Assembly (NCBI RefSeq): GCF_001665575.1
Contig: NZ_LZSU01000019.1
Span: 310,001 to 374,000, forward strand
Direction: 5' to 3'
DNA length: 64,000 nucleotides
DNA from: Mycobacterium sp. 852013-51886_SCH5428379
GTDB lineage: Bacteria; Actinomycetota; Actinomycetes; Mycobacteriales; Mycobacteriaceae
The notes beneath the pieces are model-generated. The model saw only the letters and a list, made by a program, of their open reading frames with translations. It was not told where the DNA came from and did not search any database. Every line of letters starts with the position of its first letter. The first letter of the stretch is position 1. The position numbers were made by a program, and so were the translations under genes. Below are positions 43,894-53,128 of the stretch, in pieces.

Positions 43894-45492
43894 ATGCCAA
43901 CACCGCGCGGATACGACGTCATCGTGGTCGGTTTCGGCGCCGCAGGCGCATCCGCGGCGATCGAAGCCGCGGATCGGGGTGCGCGGGTGCTGGTGCTCGA
44001 TCGCGGCTACGGCGGCGGAGCGACGGCATTGTCCGGCGGGATCGTCTACGCCGGTGCCGGCACCGACGAGCAACGGGCGGGCGGCTACGACGACACGGTC
44101 GAGGACATGCGCGCCTATCTCGAGCAGGAGGTGGGTGACGCCGTCAGCGCCGAGACACTGCAACGGTTCTGCGAGCAGAGCCCGGCCATGATCGAGTGGC
44201 TCAAGGCCCAGGGCGTCGAGTTCCGTGGCGGGAAGGTGTCGTCGTACAAGACGTCGTACCCGACCGACGAGTACTACCTGTACTACTCCGGCAATGAGAA
44301 AGCCCACCCCTACGTGCGGCACGCGCGGCCGGTGCCCCGAGGTCACCGCGTGCTAGCACCTGGGATGAGCTCTGGCAAAGTGTTTTTCGAGCATCTGGCC
44401 CGCTCGGCCAAGGCCAAGGGCGTCGAATTCGTCCCGCTCGCGCGCGTCGACGAACTGATCACCGACGGCGACGGCCGGGTCACCGGCGTGCGCTATCGCG
44501 CGATGGACGCGGCGCATCCCCACGGGCGTCGCCACCGGCTGTTGACCACGCTGACCGCGAAGATCGGCAACTGGCAACCGGGCATGGTCGCAGGAGCGGT
44601 CGCCCGGACGGAACGGCTGTGGGCGGATGCCGCGGTCAACCGCGAGGTGCACGGCAGCACGGTGATCCTCGCCGCGGGTGGATTCATCTTCAACCGGCAG
44701 TGGATGGCGCAGTACGCACCGCAGTTCTTGGGGATCTCTCCGCTGGGCACCGCCGGTGATGACGGCAAGGGCATCGCGCTGGGCGTGGCAGCCGGCGGGA
44801 CGACCCACAAGATGGGCAACGTCACCGCATGGCGATTCCTCGCACCGCCGAGCGCGTTCCTCGAAGGTGTCACCGTCGGCAGGGACGGTCGTCGCATTAC
44901 GAACGAGGACCTCTACGGCGCCACCCACGGCAACGTGATGATGCGAGAACACGGGGGCAGCGGCTGGGCCGTCTACGACGCCCCGACGTGGCGGAAGGTG
45001 AAGGATCAGATCCGGTCCCAGACGCAGCTGTTCCAACGGCTTCAGCTGGTGTACCTGTTCACCGTCGGGCACAAGAAAGCCGACTCGATCGAGGCGCTCG
45101 CGGCGAAGAACGGTATCGATCCGGCGGGTCTGCGTCGCACCGTCGACGCGTACAACGCCGGTATCGCGAGCGGTGCAGGCGATCCCGCGCACAAGGAGCC
45201 CGAACTCAGCCCGCCCCTGGCAGTCCCGCCGTTCTACTCGATCGACATCTCGGCCGATTCGTCGATGTTCTACCCGATTCCCGGACTGACCCTCGGCGGC
45301 CTGGTCGTCGACGAGCAGACCGGCGCCGTCACCCATCGCGACGGCGGACCGGTCCCGGGTCTGTACGCCGCAGGCCGCAACGCCGTCGGCATCTGCTCGA
45401 ACAGCTACGTCAGCGGATTGTCCATCGCCGACTGCGTCTTCAGCGGCCGCCGGGCGGGAGCACACGCCGCCGCCACGGTGCACACGGCATGA
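43894..45492 (+). CDS. KstD/fumarate-reductase-type FAD-binding dehydrogenase 2
   Basis: 532 residues. FAD motif VVGFGAAGASAAIEAADRGA, GGATALSGGIVYAGAG, EFVPLARVDELI and the terminal PVPGLYAAGRNAVGICSNSY. The C-terminal substrate-cap end reads FYPIPGLTLGGLV, like flavoprotein 1, not DLGTCGG as in KstD. A delta-4 or other enone-forming or enone-reducing activity is possible. AGGGAG upstream of ATG 43894. Stop overlaps the next gene by four bases. Confidence 0.82.
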   Translation: MPTPRGYDVIVVGFGAAGASAAIEAADRGARVLVLDRGYGGGATALSGGIVYAGAGTDEQRAGGYDDTVEDMRAYLEQEVGDAVSAETLQRFCEQSPAMIEWLKAQGVEFRGGKVSSYKTSYPTDEYYLYYSGNEKAHPYVRHARPVPRGHRVLAPGMSSGKVFFEHLARSAKAKGVEFVPLARVDELITDGDGRVTGVRYRAMDAAHPHGRRHRLLTTLTAKIGNWQPGMVAGAVARTERLWADAAVNREVHGSTVILAAGGFIFNRQWMAQYAPQFLGISPLGTAGDDGKGIALGVAAGGTTHKMGNVTAWRFLAPPSAFLEGVTVGRDGRRITNEDLYGATHGNVMMREHGGSGWAVYDAPTWRKVKDQIRSQTQLFQRLQLVYLFTVGHKKADSIEALAAKNGIDPAGLRRTVDAYNAGIASGAGDPAHKEPELSPPLAVPPFYSIDISADSSMFYPIPGLTLGGLVVDEQTGAVTHRDGGPVPGLYAAGRNAVGICSNSYVSGLSIADCVFSGRRAGAHAAATVHTA

Positions 45493-46433
45493 CCGACTAT
45501 CCGCTCGACCCCGACGCCGCCGCACGCGCCGCCGCGTTCGGGGCGGTCGCCCCCATGCGCGTGCGCGGCCTCGACGAGGTCCGCCGGATGCTCGAGTCGG
45601 CGCCCCTGCCCGACGGGATGCCCGAGATGGTGGGCATCGAGGATGTGCTCGCACCCGGCCCGGCCGGCCCGATCCCGCTGCGGATCTACCGACCGAGCGA
45701 TCAGGATCCGGCGCCCGTGTTGGTCTACTTCCACGGCGGCGGCATGGTTCTCGGGTCCAACCACTCCTTCGAGCCCCTGGCCCGGACGCTGGCGGCGGCC
45801 GGCGGAGCCACCGTGGTCTCGGTCGACTACCGCCTGGCGCCCGAATCGCCTGCGCCCGCCCAATTCGACGACGCCTACGCCGCGACCGCCTGGGTCGCCG
45901 ACCACGCAGCAGCACTGAAGGTGGACACCGGCCGCCTCGCGGTCGCCGGTGACAGCGCGGGTGGTTCGCTCGCCGCCGCCGTCGCACTCGCCGCGCGGGA
46001 CCGGGGTGGACCGTCCCTGTGCTGTCAGGTGCTGATGTATCCCGGGCTCGACCGGGACATGAGGTGCGAGTCGATCCAGACCATGCCCGACGCACCGATG
46101 CTCAGCCGAGCGGACATCGACTACATGCACGAACTCGCCGACCGCGGTGTGACCGCACCCCCGGATCCCTACCGATTCCCCGCGCTGGCAACCGATTTGA
46201 CCGGCCTTTCGCCCGCGATCGTCGTCACCGCGGCCTGCGACCCGATCCGCGACTGGGGCGAACGCTATGCGTTGCGGCTGCGTGATGCGGGCGTGCAGAC
46301 CACGCTGACGCGCTATCCGGGCGTCTATCACGGCTTCCTGATGCGATCGGACGCCACCGCACGGGGGCGGCTGGCGATCGCGGAGATCGGAGCGTCGCTG
46401 CGTGCGAAATTCGCTCATCCCCTCACGTTCTGA
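45489..46433 (+). CDS. HSL-family alpha/beta hydrolase (esterase) 2
   Basis: 314 residues, the same length as esterase 1 but clearly diverged. HGGGMVLGSNHS, nucleophile elbow AGDSAGGSLAA, acid in TAACDPIRDWG and His in VYHGFLM. ATG overlaps the flavoprotein stop (ATGA). Probably hydrolyses an ester or lactone intermediate; having two such enzymes beside two Baeyer-Villiger monooxygenases is suggestive. Confidence 0.86.
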   Translation: MTDYPLDPDAAARAAAFGAVAPMRVRGLDEVRRMLESAPLPDGMPEMVGIEDVLAPGPAGPIPLRIYRPSDQDPAPVLVYFHGGGMVLGSNHSFEPLARTLAAAGGATVVSVDYRLAPESPAPAQFDDAYAATAWVADHAAALKVDTGRLAVAGDSAGGSLAAAVALAARDRGGPSLCCQVLMYPGLDRDMRCESIQTMPDAPMLSRADIDYMHELADRGVTAPPDPYRFPALATDLTGLSPAIVVTAACDPIRDWGERYALRLRDAGVQTTLTRYPGVYHGFLMRSDATARGRLAIAEIGASLRAKFAHPLTF

Positions 46434-46440
46434 CGCTGAT

Positions 46441-46456
46441 CTCCCGATCACCGGAC
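46441..46456. promoter_or_regulatory. Island motif copy F
   Basis: CTCCCGATCACCGGAC, seven bases after the esterase 2 stop and about 87 bp before the unknown oxygenase-like gene. A second partial match, GTCGGGTCACCG, follows directly. Confidence 0.45.
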
Positions 46457-46542
46457 ACGTCGGGTCACCGCGGGCCGTCGGCGATCGAAGATTGTCCCAG
46501 AGACGCCGCTGCCCAGCGACCGATGGAACAAGAGGAGACCCG

Positions 46543-47619
46543 ATGCTGACTGAAGATCGGCGCATGGAGCTGTCCGATGTGCTCCGCCCCGTATCCCCGC
46601 CCCAGGAGATCGACAACATCTACACCGACGACCAGCGCGAACGACTGCTGGACGTCGTTCGCACGCAGGGGCCGTGGAAGCTGATCATCGCCCAGCACTT
46701 CGCGTCGGCCGAGGAACTGATCGCCACGATGAGCGGTGCGTTCCCCGAGGGTTTCGAACCGTCGCTCGACCTGTTCCTCACCCCGACGTTCCGCGGATAC
46801 CTCGCGAACTACGGTGCGGTGCTCTACCCCGAGCTGCACGACTGCTTCTACAACGAGAAGTTCCTGAACTACGCCAAGAGTTACTGGAACGCGGAGTACG
46901 CGAAGCCCGAGCTGATGCTGTTCAACATCAACGGGCCCTGCGCCAACCGCGATCCGGGCCACCTCGACTCCCCCAGCTTCCGGGGCGTGCGACATGAGAA
47001 CGCGCCGACCTGGCTGACCAGTGTGATGGGCAAGTCCGGGCTGTTCCAGGACTACCTGATCAAAATGGCCCAGGTGATCACCTGGTTCTCCCTCGACGAG
47101 GGCAGTGGCTTCACCTACTGGCCCCAGGGCCCGCTGAAGGAGCCCCAGCGTGTGCTGCCGCCGGTGTACAACCGCGGCGTGGTGGTGCAGAACGAGATGC
47201 TGGTGCACCGCGGCGAGGCCAACGGCCCACTCGAGCAGCAGATGCCGGCCGGTCTCGGGTTCGACACCGTGTTCTCCGGTGACCCGGCCGACCGCGACCA
47301 CTGGCTCCTCAAGAACGGTGAGGACGTGATCGCACGCCACCACACCGACGATCTGCGCTTTCTCGTGCACTGGTCGGCCGAAGTGTTCTCCGACTACGAC
47401 GAGTTGAAGAAGAACATGGACCATTCCGACGATTTGACCATCGAACGGGCGATCGACACCCTGGTCAAGGACGTCAACGACAAGGGCCTCAAGCTGGCCA
47501 TGCCGGACAACCCGCTGCACGATCCGCAGTTCATCGGCGCCCTCAACGCGGCGTACGACCTCGGCGGTCCGGCGATCTACCCCGAGGAAGCGCCGCTGTC
47601 GGCATTCCAGCTCGCCTGA
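46543..47619 (+). CDS. Unknown protein, candidate Fe(II)-dependent (2-oxoglutarate-type) oxygenase
   Basis: 358 residues not matched to a family I know. A possible 2-His-1-carboxylate facial triad is visible: His140-x-Asp142 in DPGHLDSPSFRG and His222 in EMLVHRGEANG, with Arg272 in DLRFLVHW placed like the 2-oxoglutarate-binding Arg of the double-stranded beta-helix family. Phytanoyl-CoA dioxygenase-like proteins have this layout. No signal peptide or membrane segment. AGAGGAG precedes the ATG. It has its own motif copy upstream, so it looks like a regulated member of the island. The activity is an inference from motif spacing. Confidence 0.55.
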   Translation: MLTEDRRMELSDVLRPVSPPQEIDNIYTDDQRERLLDVVRTQGPWKLIIAQHFASAEELIATMSGAFPEGFEPSLDLFLTPTFRGYLANYGAVLYPELHDCFYNEKFLNYAKSYWNAEYAKPELMLFNINGPCANRDPGHLDSPSFRGVRHENAPTWLTSVMGKSGLFQDYLIKMAQVITWFSLDEGSGFTYWPQGPLKEPQRVLPPVYNRGVVVQNEMLVHRGEANGPLEQQMPAGLGFDTVFSGDPADRDHWLLKNGEDVIARHHTDDLRFLVHWSAEVFSDYDELKKNMDHSDDLTIERAIDTLVKDVNDKGLKLAMPDNPLHDPQFIGALNAAYDLGGPAIYPEEAPLSAFQLA

Positions 47620-47624
47620 GCAGC

Positions 47625-48962
47625 TCAGGCGGCTCGCTGTTCCCCCTCCGTGGAGGGGGGCACCCGACCGGGTAATGGCGGTGCGGTCGACCGATACACC
47701 GCGCCGGTCGGTGTGGTGAATTCGGCGGTGTGGGAACCGGTGTCGTCGACACCGGTGCTCACCTGCCAGCCGGGCGCCTCCTTGGCGTAGTTGCACGCCT
47801 CGCACTCCCCGAGGCCGTTGATCGCGCTCGTCGGCCCGCCCTCGCGGTGCGGCCGGGCATGATCGCGATGGCGGATCGGCGCATCGCAATACGGAGTGCG
47901 GCACCTCTGGTCTCGCAGGTCCATGAAGGCGCCCAACGACTTCGGGAAACACCGCGAGCGCGACTCCATCGCCACCAACGCCCCGGAACGCGGTCGGCGG
48001 TACAGTCGCCGCAGCGTTGCCTTCGAGCGCTTGTCGGCCGTCGCCTCCCCGGCCAGCCGTCGCCCTACCGCTGCCGGCACCGGCCCGTAGCCGCTGATGA
48101 GCGCCGGCTCGGAATCCCCGCCGAACAGCGTTTCGTCGGTCATCACGAGATTGACCGCCACCGGGGCGGCCACGTCTGCCGGGCAGCCCGTCACCCGTTC
48201 GTAGAGCGTGTCCGCCATGATCTGGTTGCGCGACCGATCGTCGAAAGTGGTGTCGGCCGACCGCCGCAACGCGGCGTACACGCCGACGCCCTGCGCCACC
48301 GGAAGCAGCGCGGTCACATACACCATCGAGTCCGGCGCCGGCCGGCACGTCACGGTGCGTTCCGACGGGGCCTTGGCGGCCCGGTCGACGACGGCCTGCG
48401 GGTCGAGTCGGTAAGCGATCTTCTTCGCCTCGGATTCGATGCGTTTGTCGCCCACGCCGTCCAGAGCGGACACGTCGGCGCACAGCTCCTCGTCGAGCGC
48501 ACGGCGGTCCGCCACCGACAGGCACGCCGATTCCCGGACGATGAGCGTGGCCCGCCACTCCGACAGCGCCCCGCATTCCAAAGCGGCCAGTGTGTGTGGC
48601 ATTTCGTGGACCAACGCCCGCGCAAACCCCAGATGACGACCACCCTTGTTTGCGCAGTCATGCCGCGCCAACGCCACCTCAGAGGCGAGCCCCTTGCCCC
48701 GTTTGGCCGCGGGTACCCCCGCTGCCGCCTCCGCCGCCCGCCGCTTCTCATCGAGCAGCGCCGTGGCCCGCGCCTGGGCGGCGGCCGCGGCGGATTTGGC
48801 CCGCTCCAACACAGCTATCCGCTCGATCAGACTCGCTTCGTCAGCCGCGCCGTCGATCTCCGTATCGACCATGAACCCGACGGTAGGCAGAGCCACCGAC
48901 ACCAACGGCCGGACAGAGTCGAGGCCATCCACAGGGCCGCTTCCATCCACAGGCGTGGCCAT
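47625..48962 (-). CDS. DUF222/HNH endonuclease-domain protein (13E12-type)
   Basis: About 445 residues. DUF222 region with ERAKSAAAAAQARATALLDEKRR and RDCANKGGRHLGFARAL, and a C-terminal HNH nuclease motif: CRTPYCDAPIRHRDHARPH, then NGLGECEACNYAK (Cys pair, His-Asp-His, Asn). These proteins occur in many copies in mycobacterial genomes and have no settled function; they can be carried by mobile elements or be selfish. Start ATG at 48962 is uncertain; alternatives at 48977 and 48872 exist. It interrupts the catabolic island between the unknown oxygenase-like gene and SDR 4. Confidence 0.85.
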   Translation of the reverse strand: MATPVDGSGPVDGLDSVRPLVSVALPTVGFMVDTEIDGAADEASLIERIAVLERAKSAAAAAQARATALLDEKRRAAEAAAGVPAAKRGKGLASEVALARHDCANKGGRHLGFARALVHEMPHTLAALECGALSEWRATLIVRESACLSVADRRALDEELCADVSALDGVGDKRIESEAKKIAYRLDPQAVVDRAAKAPSERTVTCRPAPDSMVYVTALLPVAQGVGVYAALRRSADTTFDDRSRNQIMADTLYERVTGCPADVAAPVAVNLVMTDETLFGGDSEPALISGYGPVPAAVGRRLAGEATADKRSKATLRRLYRRPRSGALVAMESRSRCFPKSLGAFMDLRDQRCRTPYCDAPIRHRDHARPHREGGPTSAINGLGECEACNYAKEAPGWQVSTGVDDTGSHTAEFTTPTGAVYRSTAPPLPGRVPPSTEGEQRAA

Positions 48963-48992
48963 CGGTCCTTGACACACGAACTCACGTTCGGC

Positions 48993-49805
48993 TCAGCGCA
49001 CCACCACATCGCTCGGCGTCCGCGGCGACCCGAGCATGTCGCGGTGCGATACCGGGCGCCGGCCGCCCTCGTCGGTGATCCCGTACCGCTCGCCCAGTTC
49101 CGCGCCGATCAGGGTGTGGCCACTCAACTCCGCGCGCGCCGGGTCCCGGTAGAGGGCGTCGAGCACCTGGCCGGTGAACTCCGGTGTCTCCGCGTGCTGC
49201 GCCATCTTCTCCAGTCCGTCGGGATTGCCGGCGAACGCCTCGCGCATCTTCTCGGTCAGCAGGATGCCCATCCAGATCGACACCGTGTGCACGGGCGTAT
49301 CCCGGAGGTCGACCGCCATATCGGCCGCCATCTTGTCGATCCCCGCCTTCTGCGCACCGTAGGCCGGTCCGTGCATGTAACAGACCGACCCCGGCGACGA
49401 CGTGAATGCGATCAGCCCCCCGGGCCCGCGCAGCAGCAGCGGGGCGGCATGCCACGAGGTCGTGTAGGCCGAGCGTAGTCCGACGTCGAGGATGTCACCG
49501 AGTTCGATCGGCTTCTCCCAGAACGGTTTCGACCCGGTCAGCGCGTCGTGCACCGCGGCCGCGTTGTTCACCAGCAGATCGAGCCGGCCGGTCTCCCGCT
49601 CGACCCGTTCGAACAGTGCCGCCACCGCGGCGTCGTCTCGGTGGTCGAGCGGGACGGCGACAGACCCCGCGCCCTCCCCGTCGACCGTGCGGCCGGTCAT
49701 GTACACCCGCCAGCCCGACGCGATCAACGCCCGCGCGATCCCGCGACCGGCACCGCGGCTCGCACCGGTCACCACCGCCACGGGTTCTTCGATGTGTTCG
49801 GTCAC
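48993..49805 (-). CDS. Short-chain dehydrogenase/reductase 4
   Basis: 270 residues. TGASRGAGRGIA cofactor motif, LVNNAAAVHDAL, SSPGSVCYMHG and the catalytic YGAQK. Belongs to the group near DHRS1-like SDRs (a long segment VSIWMGILLTEKM follows the active site). Located after kshA and the small Cys protein on the minus strand, ten bases from the latter's stop, so the three are likely one transcript. Substrate unknown, plausibly a hydroxyl of a steroid-like intermediate. Confidence 0.85.
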   Translation of the reverse strand: MTEHIEEPVAVVTGASRGAGRGIARALIASGWRVYMTGRTVDGEGAGSVAVPLDHRDDAAVAALFERVERETGRLDLLVNNAAAVHDALTGSKPFWEKPIELGDILDVGLRSAYTTSWHAAPLLLRGPGGLIAFTSSPGSVCYMHGPAYGAQKAGIDKMAADMAVDLRDTPVHTVSIWMGILLTEKMREAFAGNPDGLEKMAQHAETPEFTGQVLDALYRDPARAELSGHTLIGAELGERYGITDEGGRRPVSHRDMLGSPRTPSDVVVR

Positions 49806-49815
49806 GGGGCCGAGA

Positions 49816-50106
49816 CTACGGCGCGGCGTCCACCGTTTCGTCCACGATCGCGAGGTGACCCGTGCGCACCGCGTCGACGATTGATTCGGTCAACTCGGAG
49901 CAGGACAGGAACACCGGCGGTTTGCCATGTGCGGCAAGCTCTTCGGCGCCGCGGCGTTGTGGACACCGTAGGATCGCCTCCGCGTTCCACTGCACGCTGG
50001 TCTGTTCCCAGCTGCTCTTGCGGGCCAGTATGTCCGCGCCGCAGGACCGACACGTCACCGGCACCATCGGTGAGTCGTCGAGCCGGTTGTCCGGACGGAT
50101 ACTCAT
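49816..50106 (-). CDS. Small four-cysteine protein coupled to kshA
   Basis: 96 residues, unrecognised. Cys19-x2-Cys22 in VTCRSCGADIL, then Cys48 in ILRCPQRR and Cys69 in FLSCSEL: four cysteines that could bind one zinc or a simple iron centre such as rubredoxin. The ATG overlaps the kshA stop by four bases, which implies translation in step with the oxygenase. A role as electron carrier, assembly factor or regulator is possible; none is proven. Confidence 0.65.
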   Translation of the reverse strand: MSIRPDNRLDDSPMVPVTCRSCGADILARKSSWEQTSVQWNAEAILRCPQRRGAEELAAHGKPPVFLSCSELTESIVDAVRTGHLAIVDETVDAAP

Positions 50107-51245
50107 CCCGCGCTCTGGGCCGAGACCCTCGCCGCCAGGTTGCTCTCGACGACCTTCATCCACTCCTCCCGCGGACGGGTGGTGTCGATCTCGTACTCGA
50201 ACCGGTCGACCATGTCCGGGGTGACGTCGTCGACGTCGACGTAGAACTGTTCGTACCAACGGCGCAGCTGGTAGACCGGTCCGTCCTCCTCGCACAGCAG
50301 CGGATTGTCGATGCGAGCCTTGTTCTTCCAGATGTCGACGTCCTGCTCGAACCCCATCTTGACGAAATCGCCGAGGGAGACGGCGGTCTGCATCGCCAGG
50401 TCCTCCGGGAGCGCCTCGGATTTCTTGACGATGATTCCGTACTGCAGGACGAAGGAGTCCGCGTCGACCGGGTAGTGGCAGTTGATCAGCACCGTGTGGT
50501 GGTCGGCCTGCTCGTAGTGATAGGTCAGGTCGTCGATCATGAACGACGGGCCGTGATACGACGCGACCGACGTCGTGCCGAGCATCTTCGGCCCCTCCGG
50601 GGGCTGCATGTCGGGGCGGCCCGCGCTGTTCATGTACTGCGTGGCCACATGGCCTTCGAAGATGTTCTTGAAGTGCGTCGGCAACGATCCGTGAATGTAG
50701 AAGAAGTGCGCCATGTCGACGACGTTGTCGACGACCTCGCGGCAGTTGGTGTTGACCACGGTGGTGTACCAGTGCCAGTCGGTCCACTCGTCGCTGGTGG
50801 CGCCCTCGATCCGCGGGATCGTCACATCCTCCGGCGGTGGCTTGCGCTCCGGGTCGTTCCAGACGAACAGCATGCCGTCCTGTTCCAGCGTGGTCCACGT
50901 CGCGGTGCGCGCCAGCCGGGGCGCCCGCTTGCTGTAGGGCACCTGCTTGCACCTACCGTCGCCGCCCCAGCGCCAATCGTGGAACGGGCAGGCGATCTCG
51001 TTGCCCTTGACCGTGCCCTGGCTCAGATCTCCACCCATGTGGCGGCAGTAGGCGTCGAGGACGTTGATCTTGCCGTCCTCGCTGCGGAACACGACCAGCT
51101 TCTGACCGAACGCGTTGATCGGATGCGGTTGGCCGTCGTTGAAGTCGCGGATCAAACCGAGGCAGTGCCACCCGCGCGCGAACCGTGCGGGGGCCGCCTC
51201 GGCTTCGATCTGGCGGACCTGATCGAGCTCCTGCTGCGTCGTCAT
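50103..51245 (-). CDS. kshA: KshA-type Rieske oxygenase, 3-ketosteroid 9-alpha-hydroxylase terminal oxygenase
   Basis: 380 residues. Rieske 2Fe-2S ligands Cys67, His69, Cys86, His89 (CRHMGGDL and CPFHDW) and mononuclear iron ligands His180 and His185 in DNVVDMAHFFYIHG, near-identical in numbering to the characterised M. tuberculosis KshA as I recall it. KshA hydroxylates C9 of 3-ketosteroids, which together with KstD breaks ring B. ATG at 51245, divergent from kstD over a 100-bp region with motif copy G; both genes of the 9-hydroxylation and 1-dehydrogenation pair are therefore placed around one promoter. Confidence 0.93.
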   Translation of the reverse strand: MTTQQELDQVRQIEAEAAPARFARGWHCLGLIRDFNDGQPHPINAFGQKLVVFRSEDGKINVLDAYCRHMGGDLSQGTVKGNEIACPFHDWRWGGDGRCKQVPYSKRAPRLARTATWTTLEQDGMLFVWNDPERKPPPEDVTIPRIEGATSDEWTDWHWYTTVVNTNCREVVDNVVDMAHFFYIHGSLPTHFKNIFEGHVATQYMNSAGRPDMQPPEGPKMLGTTSVASYHGPSFMIDDLTYHYEQADHHTVLINCHYPVDADSFVLQYGIIVKKSEALPEDLAMQTAVSLGDFVKMGFEQDVDIWKNKARIDNPLLCEEDGPVYQLRRWYEQFYVDVDDVTPDMVDRFEYEIDTTRPREEWMKVVESNLAARVSAQSAG

Positions 51246-51287
51246 ACCGCAGTTCTACAACCCCGGGGCACGGGACCGCAGGGCATT

Positions 51288-51305
51288 GTTCCGCTCATCA
51301 GGAAC
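51288..51305. promoter_or_regulatory. Island motif copy G, between kshA and kstD
   Basis: GTTCCGCTCATCAGGAAC, arms GTTCC and GGAAC with an 8-base spacer, midway in the divergent kshA-kstD promoter region. Confidence 0.6.
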
Positions 51306-51345
51306 GTCCATGCGGACCACCGGGCAGGCGCTCTAGCGTCACCCC

Positions 51346-53079
51346 GTGACCGCATCACCGCACAGCACCATTCCGGCAGGCCTTCCCGTCCAGGACAGCA
51401 CCGTCGACCTGCTCGTGGTCGGCTCCGGGACCGGCATGGCGGCGGCTCTGGCGGCACACGCCCGCGGCCTGTCCGTGCTGATCATCGAGAAGTCGCAGTA
51501 CGTGGGCGGATCCACCGCACGTTCCGGCGGCGCCCTGTGGCTGCCGGCCAGCAAGGTGATCTCGGGTGACGGTGGCGGCGACACCCCGCAGCGCGCGCAG
51601 ACCTACCTCGAGGCCGTCGTGCGCGGGACGGCCCCGGCGATGCGGTCGACCACGTTCCTGCACCACGTCGATGCCACGATCGATCTGCTGCGTCGCACCA
51701 CACCCATGCGGTTCTTCTGGGCCGAGGACTACTCCGACTACCACCCGGAGCAGCCGGGCGGTTCGGCCGCCGGGCGCACCTGCGAGTGCCGGCCGCTGGA
51801 CACCGCGGTGCTCGGCGAGTACCGGTCCCGGCTGCGCCCCGGCGTCATGGAGGTGAAGATCCCCATGCCGACGACCGGCGCCGACTATCGCTGGCTGAAC
51901 CTGATGTCGCGGGTGCCCCGCAAGGGTCTGCCCACGGTGTTGAAGAGGCTCGGTCAGGGCGTTGGCGGGCTGCTCCTCGGCCGCCGCTACGCCGCGGGCG
52001 GTCAGGCGCTGGCGGCCGGACTGTTCGCCGGCGTCCTGCGTGCCGGCATCCCGGTGTGGACCGACACCGCATTGCAGCGCTTGACCTTCGGGGAGGACGG
52101 CCGGGCGTCGGGTGCGGTCGTCGACCACGGCGGTCGCCAGGTCACCGTCACCGCGCGCCGCGGAGTCGTCCTCGCCGCCGGTGGTTTCGACCACGGGATG
52201 GATATGCGGTGGAAGTTCCAGTCCGAGAAGCTCGCCGAGCATGTCAGCCTCGGCGCCGACTCGAACACCGGGGATGCGATTCGCCTCGCCCAGGACGCCG
52301 GTGCCGCAATCGATCTCATGGACCAGTCCTGGTGGTTTCCAGCGGTGGCAGCGCTACCCGGCGCCGATCCGAAGGTGATGCTGGCCGAACGCTCGCTGCC
52401 CGGATGCCTCATCGTGGACCAGACCGGCAAGCGGTTCGTCAACGAGGCATGCGACTACATGTCGTTCGGGCAGCGGATGCTCGAACGCGAACGCGCGGGC
52501 GATCCGGTCGAGTCGATGTGGATCGTGTTCGACCAGCAGTACCGGAACAGCTACGTGTTCGCCGCGGAACTCTTCCCGCGGATGGCCGTCCCGAAGTCCT
52601 GGTACGAGGCCGGCATCGCGCATCGCGCCGACGACCTCGCCACGCTCGGCCGGGCCATCGGCGTCCCCCAGGCCGATTTCGTCGCGACGGTGGAGCGGTT
52701 CAACGAGATGTCCCGCGCCGGGCAGGATTCGGACTTCGGACGCGGCCGCAGCGCCTACGACCGCTACTACGGCGATCTGACCGTCACCCCGAACCCGAAC
52801 CTGCGTGCGCTCGACCGCGGACCGTACTACGCCGTGAAGATGGTGCTCAGCGATCTCGGCACGTGCGGTGGTCTGCGCGCCGACGAGCGGGCCCGGGTGC
52901 TGCGTGAGGACGGAACGGCGATCCCGGGGTTGTACGCAATCGGCAACACGGCCGCCAACGCGTTCGGCGCGACGTATCCGGGCGCCGGGGCCACGATCGC
53001 GCAGGGGTTGGTGTACGGCTACATCGCCGCACAGGACGCCGCGCGGGGGGAAGTACCCAACTCGGCCACGCGCTGTTGA
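51346..53079 (+). CDS. kstD: 3-ketosteroid delta-1-dehydrogenase
   Basis: 577-residue flavoprotein. FAD motif VVGSGTGMAAALAAHARGL, GGSTARSGGALWLPAS, a Tyr-rich loop WAEDYSDYHPEQ (Tyr129/Tyr132, likely corresponding to the active-site Tyr of KstD) and the C-terminal GPYYAVKMVLSDLGTCGGLR with catalytic Tyr and Gly, plus ATYPGAGATIAQGLVYGY. The protein introduces the C1-C2 double bond into ring A of a 3-ketosteroid. GTG at 51346. With kshA it forms the classical ring-opening pair. Of the four KstD-family flavoproteins here, this one has the clearest KstD signatures. Confidence 0.9.
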   Translation: MTASPHSTIPAGLPVQDSTVDLLVVGSGTGMAAALAAHARGLSVLIIEKSQYVGGSTARSGGALWLPASKVISGDGGGDTPQRAQTYLEAVVRGTAPAMRSTTFLHHVDATIDLLRRTTPMRFFWAEDYSDYHPEQPGGSAAGRTCECRPLDTAVLGEYRSRLRPGVMEVKIPMPTTGADYRWLNLMSRVPRKGLPTVLKRLGQGVGGLLLGRRYAAGGQALAAGLFAGVLRAGIPVWTDTALQRLTFGEDGRASGAVVDHGGRQVTVTARRGVVLAAGGFDHGMDMRWKFQSEKLAEHVSLGADSNTGDAIRLAQDAGAAIDLMDQSWWFPAVAALPGADPKVMLAERSLPGCLIVDQTGKRFVNEACDYMSFGQRMLERERAGDPVESMWIVFDQQYRNSYVFAAELFPRMAVPKSWYEAGIAHRADDLATLGRAIGVPQADFVATVERFNEMSRAGQDSDFGRGRSAYDRYYGDLTVTPNPNLRALDRGPYYAVKMVLSDLGTCGGLRADERARVLREDGTAIPGLYAIGNTAANAFGATYPGAGATIAQGLVYGYIAAQDAARGEVPNSATRC

Positions 53080-53128
53080 CCTGCCTGCGATGCTGGTCGC
53101 GGCGTCCGCCGACTGAATCAGGAGCCTC

